A DNA stretch of 64,000 nucleotides, from positions 34,449-98,448 of the forward strand of contig BBCS01000008.1 in NCBI GenBank assembly GCA_001316125.1. The letters are read 5' to 3'. The position numbers and the translations under genes are program-made. Below are positions 49,326 to 59,240 of this stretch, piece after piece. This DNA is from Vulcanisaeta distributa JCM 11213. GTDB lineage: Archaea > Thermoproteota > Thermoprotei > Thermoproteales > Thermocladiaceae. The stretch's first letter is position 1. Each line of letters opens with the position of its first letter. The notes under the pieces are model-generated. The model made no database searches. It had not been told where the DNA came from and saw nothing but the letters and a program-made list of their open reading frames with translations.

Positions 49326-50601
49326 TCATTCACGAGGAGGCTCCCTAAGGAGCAGCACCTCCACGTAATCACCCTCCCTAATTATTTGCCCCCCCTTCCT
49401 CGTAAACACCAACCCATTAACCGTTAATAAGGTGTGGGTTAGTGAGCTACCCTGCCTAGGTAATTCCTCAATGACGTAGTCATTACCAACCCTCCTAACC
49501 CTAACCCTGTACTGCCTCGCGAACTCCTCATCTCCCAACGTGCCCCCCCTGGCTAGTTTAGCCATTACCCTTGGCTCCGCAATATCCACCTTAACACCCG
49601 CAAGCCTCTTAATGACCTCCTTAACGATCACGGTCATGGCGTTTAAGGCAGATATTGGGTGCCCCCCCGACAGATTAATAACGACCTTGTTATTACTTAA
49701 TACCGCCAAGCCCGTTGGTCTACCGGGCCTCATCCTCAGCCCCCCCTGATGTATATCCTTGGTTTAGGGACTTCGTCACCTCGTATACATAATCAACACC
49801 GCTAGGTCCCGTACCGCCGGTAGTTATTACGATGTCTGCGAGATTCAGGGCATTCATTACTGCGTTTTTAATGGCCTCCTGATTATCGGGCACTATTGTT
49901 CTACCAACAACCTCCGCATACGGTACATACATGCCTATGTAATTCCTTACTAGGGACGCTGTGCTCTCAACAACCTTACCATTAATTATTGCGTTAGGCA
50001 CCTCATCAGGCGTCTTAACCTCCACGAGTTCTGAGCCCGTGGCAACCACGAATATCCTAACCCTCCTCCTAACCCAAACCTCACCAATACCAAGCTCCAG
50101 CAGTGCCGGTATGTCCCAGGGCATTATAACCGTGCCCTCCCTAAGAGCCGCCTCACCTCTTTTGGCAAAGTCGCCCGCCGGATCCACATTCTCCCAGTAT
50201 GACAGACTTATTAATGACGACCTCATTACTGCCCATGACCTCGACAAACTCCTCAGGGACGACGGCATCGGCGCCGTCCGGTAGGTATGCGCCGGTTGTT
50301 ACGTAGCAGTCTCCATGGGACCAACCTTAATACTTGGGACCTCACCAATACTTATTGAACCCACCAACCTCAACTTAGTGGGTACCTTAGTAATGTCCTG
50401 GCTCCTAACCGCGTAACCATCATAAGCCGCCTTAGGTCGTGGTGGTACGTCCATGGGCACAACCACATCCCTCGATAAAACCCTACCCATTGACTCCCAT
50501 ACAGGTATCTTCTCCTCATCAACTACCGTTAACGTACTTATTGCATTAATTAATTCTTCAAGCTCGTGAGGCACTACGAACTTGTATTCGTGAGGCTTCA
50601 C
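49326..50601 (-). CDS. moeA: Molybdopterin molybdenumtransferase MoeA, frame-broken
   Basis: Inserts Mo/W into molybdopterin. N-terminus MKPHEYKFVVPHELEELINA, MGRVLSRDVVVPMDVPPRPK then AAYDGYAVRSQDI, the MoeA substrate region; FVVATGSELVEVKTPDEVPN, ADIVITTGGTGPSGVDY (MPT-binding GGTGxS) and a C-terminal beta-barrel with LSGGHPISALNAM. Breaks near 49735, 50270 and 50300 plus extra Gly/Pro at 7-base runs. About 425 residues repaired. Confidence 0.9.
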
Positions 50602-50654
50602 GTGATTTTAGGGGGCAATGCGCTATTTAAAACCTATTAGCCTTAGTGATTAAT

Positions 50655-51740
50655 GTGGGTGAGCCATTGAGCATTGACGTGCTGGAGGGGGGTATACCAA
50701 CTGATTAATTATGATGATGAGGATGAGGAGGCGTTGATTCAGGACTTCAATTTGAGGTATGGGGGGGATAGGTACGTGGAGGTCCTAGAGAGGGCTAGGG
50801 AGTTTGTTTCATCGCTTGGGGGGGAGGACGTTAGTAATAGGATTAGGAGGTTTTATGGATTATTGGCTGATCACTCAATGAGTAGGGTTAGGGGGGGTTT
50901 TGGTGATGCTGTATATGCATTGATTAGGTATATGGGGGGGCTTGGGGGGGGTGATGAGGGTGTCCTTAAGGTTCAATTCAGACTTATGGGCTTTAATGAG
51001 GATGTACTTACTGAGTTAATAAGGGCTGGCGTTTTAATGCATAGGAGGAGGGGTATCCTCTTCGTTCCTGAGTACTTAATACCCAGACTTCTTGAGATGT
51101 CTGGTGATGTACCAACACCTAACATTAGGGAATCATTAAGTGCCTGGATGCGCTTGGGTTGGTTGCCATTGAGTCGGCAGCCTTCAACTCAAGGCCCATT
51201 AATTGGTTGTTTAGGGCGATTTATGGGGTTGATTTTAGGGAGTTCGTGGTTAAAGTGAGGATTGATAATGTACTTGATGGCTCTATTGGCGAGTTGGTAC
51301 TTAACCCAGCCATTGACCTGCGGGAACTTAGAATGGTGATTCACGAGATGAAGGACTCCAGTGCCAGGTCCATGAGGAGGATCATAAGTCCACACGGTCA
51401 ATACACCTACAGCAGGGTTGCTAGGTGTGGTATTGTTTATACAGTGTTTGGTGAGGGTGGTAGGGAGTTAATCATGCTTTACCCGTGGATTGTACCGAGT
51501 AGGAGGGTCTTAGACTACCATCCACGTGAGGATAGGGTTATCGTAATAATGCAAAGACCTAGTGAGGAGTTTGTCGACATAATGAGGGAGCACATTAATG
51601 ATGTGCCACCGCGCACGGGATTCGTATTCATAAGCGGTAATGAGGCGATGGTCTATAAGCCTCAATCCCTAAATAGGGCCTTTGACTCATTCCTCGACTT
51701 CCTATATCGGTCGAACCTGAGGGTTGCTTACCTTAACTAG
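50655..51740 (+). CDS. Unknown crenarchaeal protein (about 360 aa), frame-broken
   Basis: GTG start, MGEPLSIDVLEGVYQLINYD after removing one G at 50696; then a helical part (RAREFVSSLGGEDVSNRIRR, FNEDVLTELIRAGVLMHRRR) and a C-terminal part (VRIDNVLDGSIGELVLNPAI, ARCGIVYTVFGEGGRELIML, SGNEAMVYKPQSLNRAFDSF). A GGGG has become GGG near 51157. Several Gly-Gly pairs are probably single. The helical half may hold a winged helix. No family assigned. Confidence 0.55.
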
Positions 51741-52034
51741 CCCTTTATTAGGCCGATGACAAGACCTATTATGAATGCCAGTGATGAGTATGGGATGGCG
51801 CTAATGAATTGTTGGGCCTTTACATAGGCGGCACTCATTGCATAGCCGGCGTAATGAAGTAGTGTGACTAGGGTTGATGGGCTTAGGTAGCCCAGGGCTA
51901 TTGCAAGAATTACGATTGCCAGTAATATCAGGCGACGCTATCAACCTCCTTATCAGGATACCCACGAGTAGCCCAAGCACGAATAGGCCTATTATACTGA
52001 CTATCTGCGTTAGTGTTAAACCAAATATCTCCAT
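51737..52034 (-). CDS. Three-helix membrane protein, one frameshift
   Basis: MEIFGLTLTQIVSIIGLFVL and GLLVGILIRRLIAS, then after a break near 51938 LILLAIVILAIALGYLSP, TLLHYAGYAMSAAYVKA and LAFIIGLVIGLIKG. About 98 residues. Convergent 4-base overlap with the gene at 50655. Function unknown. Confidence 0.6.
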
Positions 52035-52066
52035 TAGGAGTAATAAATAGGAATAGTATATAAAAG

Positions 52067-52482
52067 TTAACTCATATTACCAAGTACTTCCTTAATGGCC
52101 TTAGATAATAGTTCAGATACTTCACGACCCTCCTCCTCGGTTAGATAATGCCTACCGATCATGTGGCCGGTCATTGGTATCACGTGAAAGTGTATGTGGA
52201 AAATTACCTGGCCGGCTCGGCACCATTATTTTGAATAATCCTCACGCCGGGCACGTTTAACGCCTTAATCACAGCCATGGCCACGGCCTTCGTCACCCTA
52301 ATCACACGGCATAATTCGTCACTCGGTATTTCGGTTATATCCCTATAATGTCTCTTCGGCATAATTAGCGTGTGCCCCTTACTTATTGGGTATTTATCGA
52401 GTATTGCAATTACGTGTTCATCCTCATAAACTACGTAAGCAGGTTCCTCCCCCCTAACGATCCTACAAAACACGCAATCCAT
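52067..52482 (-). CDS. HIT-family nucleotide hydrolase/transferase, one frameshift
   Basis: MDCVFCRIVRGEEPAYVVYE, HVIAILDKYPISKGHTLIMP, VRIIQNNGAEPGQ and the histidine triad QVIFHIHFHVIP (HxHxHxx). The triad is separated from the main frame by a lost G at about 52217. About 138 residues repaired, ending EVLGNMS. ATG 52480-52482 is about 30 bases from a TTTAAA box. Confidence 0.9.
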
Positions 52483-52628
52483 AGCGGCAAAACGACAAAT
52501 AATCCACACTCTTTAAAGATTTAATCGCTTAACATATACCACCATACGATGAGATAGATAGCAAGTAGAAGCTCACCGTAAAGATCACAAGAACAGCAAC
52601 AAAAACCACCAGTAGCAGGTCGCTAACA

Positions 52629-52841
52629 CTACCCCCTGCCCAGGTAATTCATTAGCAGGTAAGTACCAACAACCGCCAGTATTAGGGCTAGGATCTCCAT
52701 CATCGTAAATGGACCAGCGCATGTTGAGACAACACCGGGTGTATAGACTGCGTACCAAAACCCCATTATGAATAACACGAGTATTAGCACGGCTATGATG
52801 CCAAGGGTCGCAAGCCACTTACTCGGCGTTACTGAGCTCAT
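52629..52841 (-). CDS. Small two-helix membrane protein
   Basis: MSSVTPSKWLATLGIIAVLI then LVLFIMGFWYAVYTPGVVST and LALILAVVGTYLLMNYL: two transmembrane helices in 70 residues. ATG 52839-52841 is 28 bases after a TTTTAAAG box, and the C7 run falls upstream of it. Not recognised. Confidence 0.6.
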   Translation of the reverse strand: MSSVTPSKWLATLGIIAVLILVLFIMGFWYAVYTPGVVSTCAGPFTMMEILALILAVVGTYLLMNYLGRG

Positions 52842-53037
52842 CAAGGTACGCCTGGAACAACCCCCCCCTTTTAAAGATGACTTACCCGCCATAACAGGTA
52901 GACACTGCGTATTATTTCTCTGTGAACTTAGCTCATTGTGCTGCGGTTAGTTCATTAATGATTTATACGGTCATAGGTGGGTCAATAGCATTAAGCGACC
53001 TTCATAGTTTACTAGGAATAGTCATTAAAATAATATG

Positions 53038-53046
53038 TTTTAAATA
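53038..53046 (+). promoter_or_regulatory. TATA box of the ZPR1-like gene
   Basis: TTTTAAATA centred 28 bases before ATG 53070, supporting that start for a gene whose first codons are out of frame with the rest. Confidence 0.55.
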
Positions 53047-53069
53047 CTGGGTTAGGTCATGATCCTTTA

Positions 53070-53650
53070 ATGGATAGTAATGACTTGAGCTTCATGGCAG
53101 GGTTATTTATACTGGGATTGAAAAATGTCCCGTATGTGGTAGGGAGAGTCTTCATGTGGTTGAAATACTGTATAATGACCCAGTCTTTGGTGAGTTAATA
53201 CTGTACAGTAATCAATGTGATTATTGTGGCTATAGGAGGGTCGATATTCATTACCTTAATTCCAGAGGTCCATCCAGGATAATATATGAGGTTAAGGATG
53301 ATGAAGATGTTTATAGGACCTACATATTCAGATCAAGAAGCGCCAGGATAAGTAGTCCTGAGCTTGGCTTTGATATTGATCCAGGACCTGATGCGGAGGC
53401 TATGATAACAACGGTCGAAGGCCTATTGCTTAGGATGCTTGATGTTGCTGAGAGAATGGAGGTCTTAAATGAGGATAATGAGGAGAGTATACGTAGATTG
53501 AGGGAGTTCAAGGATAAAGTACGAAGGGCTCTCCAGGGTGATTTTAGGTTTAGGATTATCATTGAGGATCCAAACGGTAATTCAATGATCAAGCCTCCGC
53601 CAGGTCGTGACTCTAGTGTTCGTATCGAACCACTTAACCCAATGGCATGA
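53070..53650 (+). CDS. ZPR1-like zinc-finger protein, one frameshift
   Basis: Archaeal relatives have a single ZPR1 domain, possibly acting with translation factor EF-1. MDSNDLSFMAGVIYTGIEKC then PVCGRESLHVVEILYNDPVF, SNQCDYCGYRRVDIHYLNSR: the two CxxC pairs of the ZPR1 zinc ribbon. The rest matches the beta-sheet domain with DPGPDAEAMITTVEGLLLRM. One G is missing near 53105 (GGGG to GGG). About 193 residues repaired. Confidence 0.8.
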
Positions 53651-53694
53651 CAGCCCTGAGTTAAGTTTATAATTTCCTGCTATGCCAATAGTCG

Positions 53695-53869
53695 ATGCCT
53701 AGGCGCAGACGTACGTCGGGGGATGTCACCATTCATAGCCGCTGGGTTGGTTAAGTTTAATGAGGCTAAGGAGATTGAGAGGATTAAAATAAGTCCGCAG
53801 GCCGTAATATTCCTTGGTATTGCCATCTCAGTGATAATAATAATACTGAAGTTCCTGGTACCTCTTTAG
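53695..53869 (+). CDS. secG: Sec61-beta/SecG-type translocase subunit, one frameshift
   Basis: Smallest subunit of the SecYEG channel. MPRRRRTSG then, after removing one G at 53718-53722 (G5 for G4), MSPFIAAGLVKFNEAKEIER, ISPQAVIFLGIAISVIIIIL and a short tail KFLVPL. Basic N-terminus, conserved SPFIAAGL motif and single C-terminal helix are diagnostic. 57 residues. Ends with a 4-base overlap with the convergent GGGPS gene. Confidence 0.9.
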
Positions 53870-54633
53870 GCCCTTTTCTTCCTCGTCATCCCACCCTCAT
53901 GAACAGCCCTTATAATGTCCTTAATTAATTCAGGCTTTTCCTCAACTATCGTACCTGTAACTATTGCGTCCGCACCAGCCAGGGCTAACTCCGAGGCCTT
54001 CTCAGGGTCCCTAATACCACCACCAACAATCAACGGCTTACTAACTAATTGCTTTACCCTGGAAACCATCCTCGGCCTCACCGGTTCACGGGCTCCACTA
54101 CCAGCCTCGAGATAAATCATGTCGAAGCCCATTAATTGAGCCGTGTATGCGTAGGCCAGGGCAATGTCATCCCTATCATAGGGTATTGGCCTGGCATTAC
54201 TTACGTAACCAACGGCACCACCATCACCAACAATTATGTAAGCAAGCGATATTGGCTCCAGGTTCCTAAACCTCTTCACCAGCAGTACCGAGGCCTGTAT
54301 CTGGGCACCAACTATGAAGTATGGATCAGCGCTATTAAGCACGCTAAGAAAGAATACGGCATCGGCGTACCTACTCAGGTTTGCCACACTGCCTGGGAAT
54401 AGAATAACGGGTATCTTTAACGAGCCCTTAACGGCACTTAAGTACTCATCGAGTTGCCCCCCCTCGGATATGCCCAGGGAGCCGCCGACCATGAGCGCAT
54501 CACTGCCGTACTCCTGAACCATCAGCGCCAATTCTTTGAATTCCTTAGCGGTTACCTTATCTGGGTCGAGTAGTGTCATGTGTATTGCGCCAACCTCGGC
54601 AATACGCTTAAGTAGGTAATCCTTAACGCCCAT
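53866..54633 (-). CDS. Geranylgeranylglyceryl phosphate synthase
   Basis: First step of archaeal lipid synthesis: joins sn-glycerol-1-phosphate to geranylgeranyl-PP. HMTLLDPDKV, DALMVGGSLGISEGGQLDEY, VILFPGSVANLSRYADAVFF, YLEAGSGAREPV, VGGGIRDPEKA and GADAIVTGTIVEE follow the TIM-barrel enzyme throughout. 255 residues, intact. Confidence 0.95.
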   Translation of the reverse strand: MGVKDYLLKRIAEVGAIHMTLLDPDKVTAKEFKELALMVQEYGSDALMVGGSLGISEGGQLDEYLSAVKGSLKIPVILFPGSVANLSRYADAVFFLSVLNSADPYFIVGAQIQASVLLVKRFRNLEPISLAYIIVGDGGAVGYVSNARPIPYDRDDIALAYAYTAQLMGFDMIYLEAGSGAREPVRPRMVSRVKQLVSKPLIVGGGIRDPEKASELALAGADAIVTGTIVEEKPELIKDIIRAVHEGGMTRKKRA

Positions 54634-54666
54634 TAGGTATGAGGAAGAATTATTGAATTTTAAGTA

Positions 54667-55115
54667 TCACTCCTCGGTATACCCAATGTCCTCAGAATAC
54701 TCGCTTTCCTCGCCGTAAACCTCTTCGGCACCACCCTCACTAAATTCCTCACCACCTTCGCTAAAGGGCTCAGTTGATTCCTGCGCCTCCTGTCCCTGCT
54801 CCTCGTCAAGTAGTGGATTCGCCTTAGTTGTTAATTGAGATAACGATACGGTCACCTCCTTCTTGGGCTTTATCTGGCCTGGTAATAAAGATCAACGAAC
54901 TTATTGAAGTAGTCCACGGGGGGGAGTAGCCCAGGTATGTAGTTGAATTCGGCCTCAAGTCCGCAATTACCGCAATTAACCAATACCTTGCCCTCCTTCC
55001 TATCAATCTTTACATTAACCAATGGCGCACCGCAGTGTGGGCATGTGAAGATCTTCGGCAGTGTCTTCTTAGGCTTAAGTAGTAATTTCTTACGGCTTTT
55101 CCTTCTACGACCCAT
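54667..55115 (-). CDS. elf1: Elf1-family transcription elongation factor with acidic tail, one frameshift
   Basis: Zinc-ribbon factor that travels with RNA polymerase. MGRRRKSRKKLLLKPKKTLP, FTCPHCGAPLVNVKI, LVNCGNCGLEAEFNYIPG, FNKFVDLYYQ. After a lost C near 54877, KPKKEVTVSLSQLTTKA leads into a Glu/Gly/Ser-rich tail with a short repeat (EEFSEGG). About 149 residues repaired. The TATA-like TTTTAATATAAA at 55134-55146 is upstream. Confidence 0.85.
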
Positions 55116-55207
55116 CGAAGCCCCCCCAACTAAGTTTTAATATAAATATCTTTTTCTTCCTAATTCCTAATTACTACTGATGCCCATTGAATTTCGAAAC
55201 TCATAAG

Positions 55208-55264
55208 CTAGTCAGCCGGGTATGTTCTCGTCACCAATCCGCGTAACTCTGAATCATCATGATA
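55208..55264 (-). ncRNA. Box C/D sRNA, two guides
   Basis: Minus strand: box C ATGATGA (55254-55260), 12-base guide TTCAGAGTTACG (55242-55253), box D' CGGA (55238-55241, imperfect), 3-base spacer, box C' GTGACGA (55228-55234), 12-base guide GAACATACCCGG (55216-55227), box D CTGA (55212-55215). Same 7-12-4-3-7-12-4 geometry as the sRNA at 41523. It lies in the gap between the divergent elf1 and DUF92 genes. Confidence 0.82.
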
Positions 55265-55329
55265 ACTATAGCCAATATCTCATAAAGCATTGAAATAATA
55301 CTTAAAAAACCTTATCGAGCATTTAATTG

Positions 55330-56242
55330 ATGCATGGATTAATAATGAACATTAGTGATGCTGTAATCACGTATTTAATAATTGCAATTGCGTCATTGGT
55401 AATATCATTAGCATTGACCTACGCGGCATTAAGGATTAGGGTGATAACTAGGGATGCCGTCATACCATCAATACTTGTTGGGTCTATGATACTCCTTGGC
55501 GGGCCATCATCAATACTGCCATTCATCGTATTCTTAGGAAGCTCAAGCGCACTTACTAAGATAGGTGTTGAGAAGAAGGAGGAGCTCGGCACAGCTGAGG
55601 ACGTTAAGGGGAGGAATTGGAAGCAGGTATTAGCCGTTGGCTTAGTACCGAGTACCCTAGCGATGCTGGCTGGCGTGGCTTATTTTGCGCGTGATATGAC
55701 CATGTATCAACTGCTTTCCACGGCAGCTGTAACAAGCATCGCCTATTCAAATGCAGACACCTGGGCCTCTGAATTGGGTGTTCTTAGTAAGTCAAGGCCT
55801 AGGTTAATAACGAAGCCCTGGACTACCGTTGACCCTGGCGTGTCAGGTGGTGTTACATTGCTTGGTGAGTTGAGTTCATTTATTGGATCAACCACGATAG
55901 CACTCACATACTTAAGTATTCAATACCTACTTAAGTTCCTGGGGTATATAAGCTCAGTAAATATTTGGTTTGTCGTTATAGTCTTAATCCTTGGTTACCT
56001 GGGCGAGGTTCTTGATAGTGCCTTTGGGGGGCTTTGTTTCAACCTAAGTACAAGTGCCAAGGTGTGGCGTGATGACTGATAGGGAGGTCCATGTATGCGG
56101 TGAGAGGACTGTGAGGGTCATGGGTAGTTACGACCTTGAGAATGAGGATGTTAACCTACTCGTATCAGCTATAATAGCCGCTATCTCAATAATCACCCTA
56201 TTACTATTAATAGGGCCTCATGTGGTCATACCCAATTTATAA
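55330..56242 (+). CDS. DUF92/TMEM19-family membrane protein, frame broken twice
   Basis: Relatives include enzymes of the CTP-dependent lipid kinase group; role here unknown. Six or more helices with TSIAYSNADTWASELGVLSK, TTVDPGVSGGVTLLGELSS and LGYLGEVLDSAFGALFQPKY then a zinc knuckle KCQGCGVMTDREVHVCG and a last TM pair (LLVSAIIAAISIITLLLLIG). Breaks near 56028 (G6 for G4) and 56065 (GGG to GG). ATG 55330 is about 24 bases from an ACTTAAAAAA box. Confidence 0.85.
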
Positions 56243-56348
56243 AGCTAGTGAGTAAGTAATTATGCGTTACGGACAGTCATAAGTACAGGCATAAATATGC
56301 AATAAATATGCCTGGATATACAGGGCTATTACGTATACGTACCTAATC

Positions 56349-56728
56349 ATGAACCCTTTAAATCCAGCTGTCTACGTCTACTTAATGACCCAGATAACTA
56401 ATATTTACGCTGATTTCAAGAAAATCGAGGAATTAGTCGCGAGGGGTTTATGGGTGGCTGTTAAGTATGCGAGGGGGGGTACCTGCGTGAGCTTCACGCC
56501 AAAGAAGGTCCTTGAATATGCCGAGTTCAATGATGCAATACCCGTGGTGCTCACTCTCGTTAAGCACGTGCTTAAACAATTGAGCGATGCGGGTTACTTA
56601 CAGGTTGATAGTAGTAGGAGCGTCGTTAGGTATAGGTTATGTAAGGACTCTAAGCTTTGGGGGGCTTAATAAAGCAGAGCGGAGGCCCTGAGGATGTATT
56701 AAAATTCCTTGAGGAAGTGACGCAGTAA
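56349..56728 (+). CDS. Small winged-helix-like protein, one frameshift
   Basis: MNPLNPAVYVYLMTQITNIY, KKIEELVARGLWVAVKYARG, KHVLKQLSDAGYLQVDSSRS then VVRYRLCKDSKLWG, a plausible winged helix. With the G6 run at 56660 read as 4 the protein continues LIKQSGGPEDVLKFLEEVTQ to a stop at 56726-56728; as written it stops at 56669. About 125 residues repaired. Not recognised. Confidence 0.55.
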
Positions 56729-56783
56729 AGAAACCGTTTAAAACGCTAATACCTTATATACGCAACGCGCGCATTCCCATTAA

Positions 56784-57774
56784 ATGGGTAAGGAAGGTAA
56801 TACTGGGGCTGGGAATGTATTAAGGGGGGGGTTTGGAGAGACCAACTTAATAAGCATCATCAGGAACGTCACCGGTTTTGGCGAGGATAATGACTTGGAA
56901 TTCCTGGAGATTGATGGTAATATACTTGCTATTAAGATTGATGGCATATCACTGTCAACATCGAGGATGCCCTTTATGACATACTTCGACATGGGTTGGA
57001 AGGTCATGGCTGCAGTAGGTAGTGACTTTATCGTGAAGCTTACTAAACCACTCTATGCTGTGGTCTCAATAACGATGAAGGGTGATTCGGGTATTGATGA
57101 ATTTAGGGAATTAATTAATGGGTTAAACGAGGGGGGCTAATTACCTGGGCATGAAGTACCTGGGTGGTGATTTAAATGAGGGTTTGGATAATGTAATTGA
57201 TGTCGCCGCAATAGGTAAACCATTGGCTGGTATCATTGGTAGGAAGCCCAGGGTCGGCGATGTACTCGTGACCAAGCCTTACTTTGGCTACACGGGTCTC
57301 GTCTTTAAACTATACTATAGTAATGAATTAAATAGGTGGATTGATTCAAGGATTGTTAGGGAAGGAATTGAAATACTTAAAAGACCCAGGCTGGAGATGA
57401 ATATACTCAACGACTTATTACGGTATAGGGAGTGTATTTCGGCCAGTATGGATTCGAGCGATGGGCTTGGTAAGGTGCTTTGGACTATGTCCACTGATGG
57501 TGGAGTTAAAATAATAATCAATGAATTACCCGTGAGTGAGGATTTCCTAAACTCAATAAGTGAGGTTGGTGACGTTAATATTGAGGAGGTGGTGTTTAAT
57601 GGTGGTGAGGAGTTCCTGCCAGTATTCTCAGTAAGGAGGGACTGCATACCTGAGTTTGAAAGGCTTGGTTTTAAGCCGTTTGCAACTGTTGAGGAAGGTG
57701 AGGGCGTTTATTTTAAGGGTTCAATACTTAGGTATAGGGGTTGGGATTACTTCATTGGTTGGGCCAGTACCTAA
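56784..57774 (+). CDS. thiL: Thiamine-monophosphate kinase ThiL, one frameshift
   Basis: Phosphorylates thiamine monophosphate to the diphosphate. AIKIDGISLSTSRMPFMTYF (Asp ligand region), DMGWKVMAAVGSDFI, GRKPRVGDVLVTKPYFGYTG, SASMDSSDGLGKVLW, NGGEEFLPVFSV. The frame breaks at about 57130 (G6 for G5). About 330 residues repaired. A TTATATA box at 56754-56760 is 27 bases before ATG 56784. Overlaps the convergent MFS gene by 23 bases. Confidence 0.85.
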
Positions 57775-59240
57775 ACTTCAAGAGCCTTATTTCGCCCTTC
57801 ACAAATATTTCACGTGTCAGTGTCACAATGACCACTATGGCCATTATGTAGAGAGCCGTGGTTATCATGAACATTAATTGGTAAGAGAACTTGGCAGGTA
57901 GTGTTATCCAGAATAGGGGCTTCAGTGAGATAAGCACCGAGGCCTGGTACATACTCATTAATGAACCAGCCACCGCAGGCCCCCCATACACCACCTATGT
58001 TCCTAAAGACTGAGTTTAGGCCTGTGGCCAGGCCCATGTTCCTCCTGCCCACGGAGAATACCAGGATGTTTATCACCGCCACATTAACCATGCTTATGCC
58101 GGCGGATAACACAGACATTGACCCTATTACATACGATAGGCCGTAGAACGACGTATACGTAAGCATTAGTAAGCCTATTATTGCTATTGAGGACCCAATG
58201 ACGGTCAACCTCCTGGCACCAATGCTCGTGATCACCCTACCCGCTATTGGGGGGGCAGTTATCATCTGGACGATGGCCATTGGTATCATCATAATGCCCG
58301 CATCCAGTATTGATAAGTCATAACCAAGTGGTTTAGGTGATTCGAGTAAGTACGTCAGGGCCTGAGCCATTAGGAATAGTGAGAAACCAGCTAGGGCAAC
58401 GCCTAGGTTTGCCGCCATGACATTCCTATTACCCAGTAAGTTTATTGGGACGAGGGGGGGGTGATCAACCGTTGTTTCATAAAGCACAAACACCCCCAAA
58501 ACCAAGTACAAAGAGTATGAGTAAGGACATTATTAACGGGTCTGTCCAGCCATACGTTGGCGCATCGGTAACTGCTATCAAGCCACTGGCCAGTGATGTG
58601 GATAGCAGGAATAGGCCTACCCAATCAAATGGTTGCGGATTCCTAACCCTGCTCTCCCTAATGTATAGGTAGACCATTAGGTCCTCGACTATGATGAATG
58701 GGTACACGGTGTGGTATGTTGCCTGCCAACCGAGGGTTTGGGATACGTAGGCACCAGTGGTAGTGATACTGCCATTCCAACACCGAACATTGCGCTTATT
58801 AATCCCTGGACCTGCGGTATCATGCGTGGTGGGAACTCCTCCCTAACTAGGGCGAAGGCCAGGGGGGGCATCATTGCCATGCCAACGCCCTGCAGCGCCC
58901 TACCCACTAGGAGCATTCCGTAGCTTGTTGAGAATCCCGTAATGAGGGCGCCAATTGTGTATGTAATCATCGTTATTATGAGCATCCTCTTCTTACCGAA
59001 CATGTCGCCGAGCTTACCCATTATTGCTGAGGATAGTGTACCCATGAGGATGTAAATCGATAATATCCAGGAGGCATCGGCGGTAGATATATTGAGGTCT
59101 CTCTGAATCGTTGGTAGTGACGGTACGAGCATTCCCTCGGTATACATAACAACGAGCGTTAACGTGACTAATATCGCGGTTGCACGCCATGCATAGGCAA
59201 CGTCATACTCACCCTCTAAACTAACTCCACCTCCACGCAC
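57752..59240 (-). CDS. MFS drug-efflux-type transporter (DHA2, 14 helices), frame-broken
   Basis: EYDVAYAWRATAILVTLTLV, SLPTIQRDLNISTADASWIL, GKLGDMFGKKRMLIITM (loop 2-3 motif), GRALQGVGMAMMPPLAFALV (motif C-like) and RNMGLATGLNSVFRNIGGVWG in the second half. Breaks near 57985, 58495 (C5 for C4 and C7/8 runs) and 58700. About 495 residues repaired. Its start overlaps the end of the surface-protein gene by 25 bases, so the two are coupled; proton-driven export is the family role. Confidence 0.82.
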
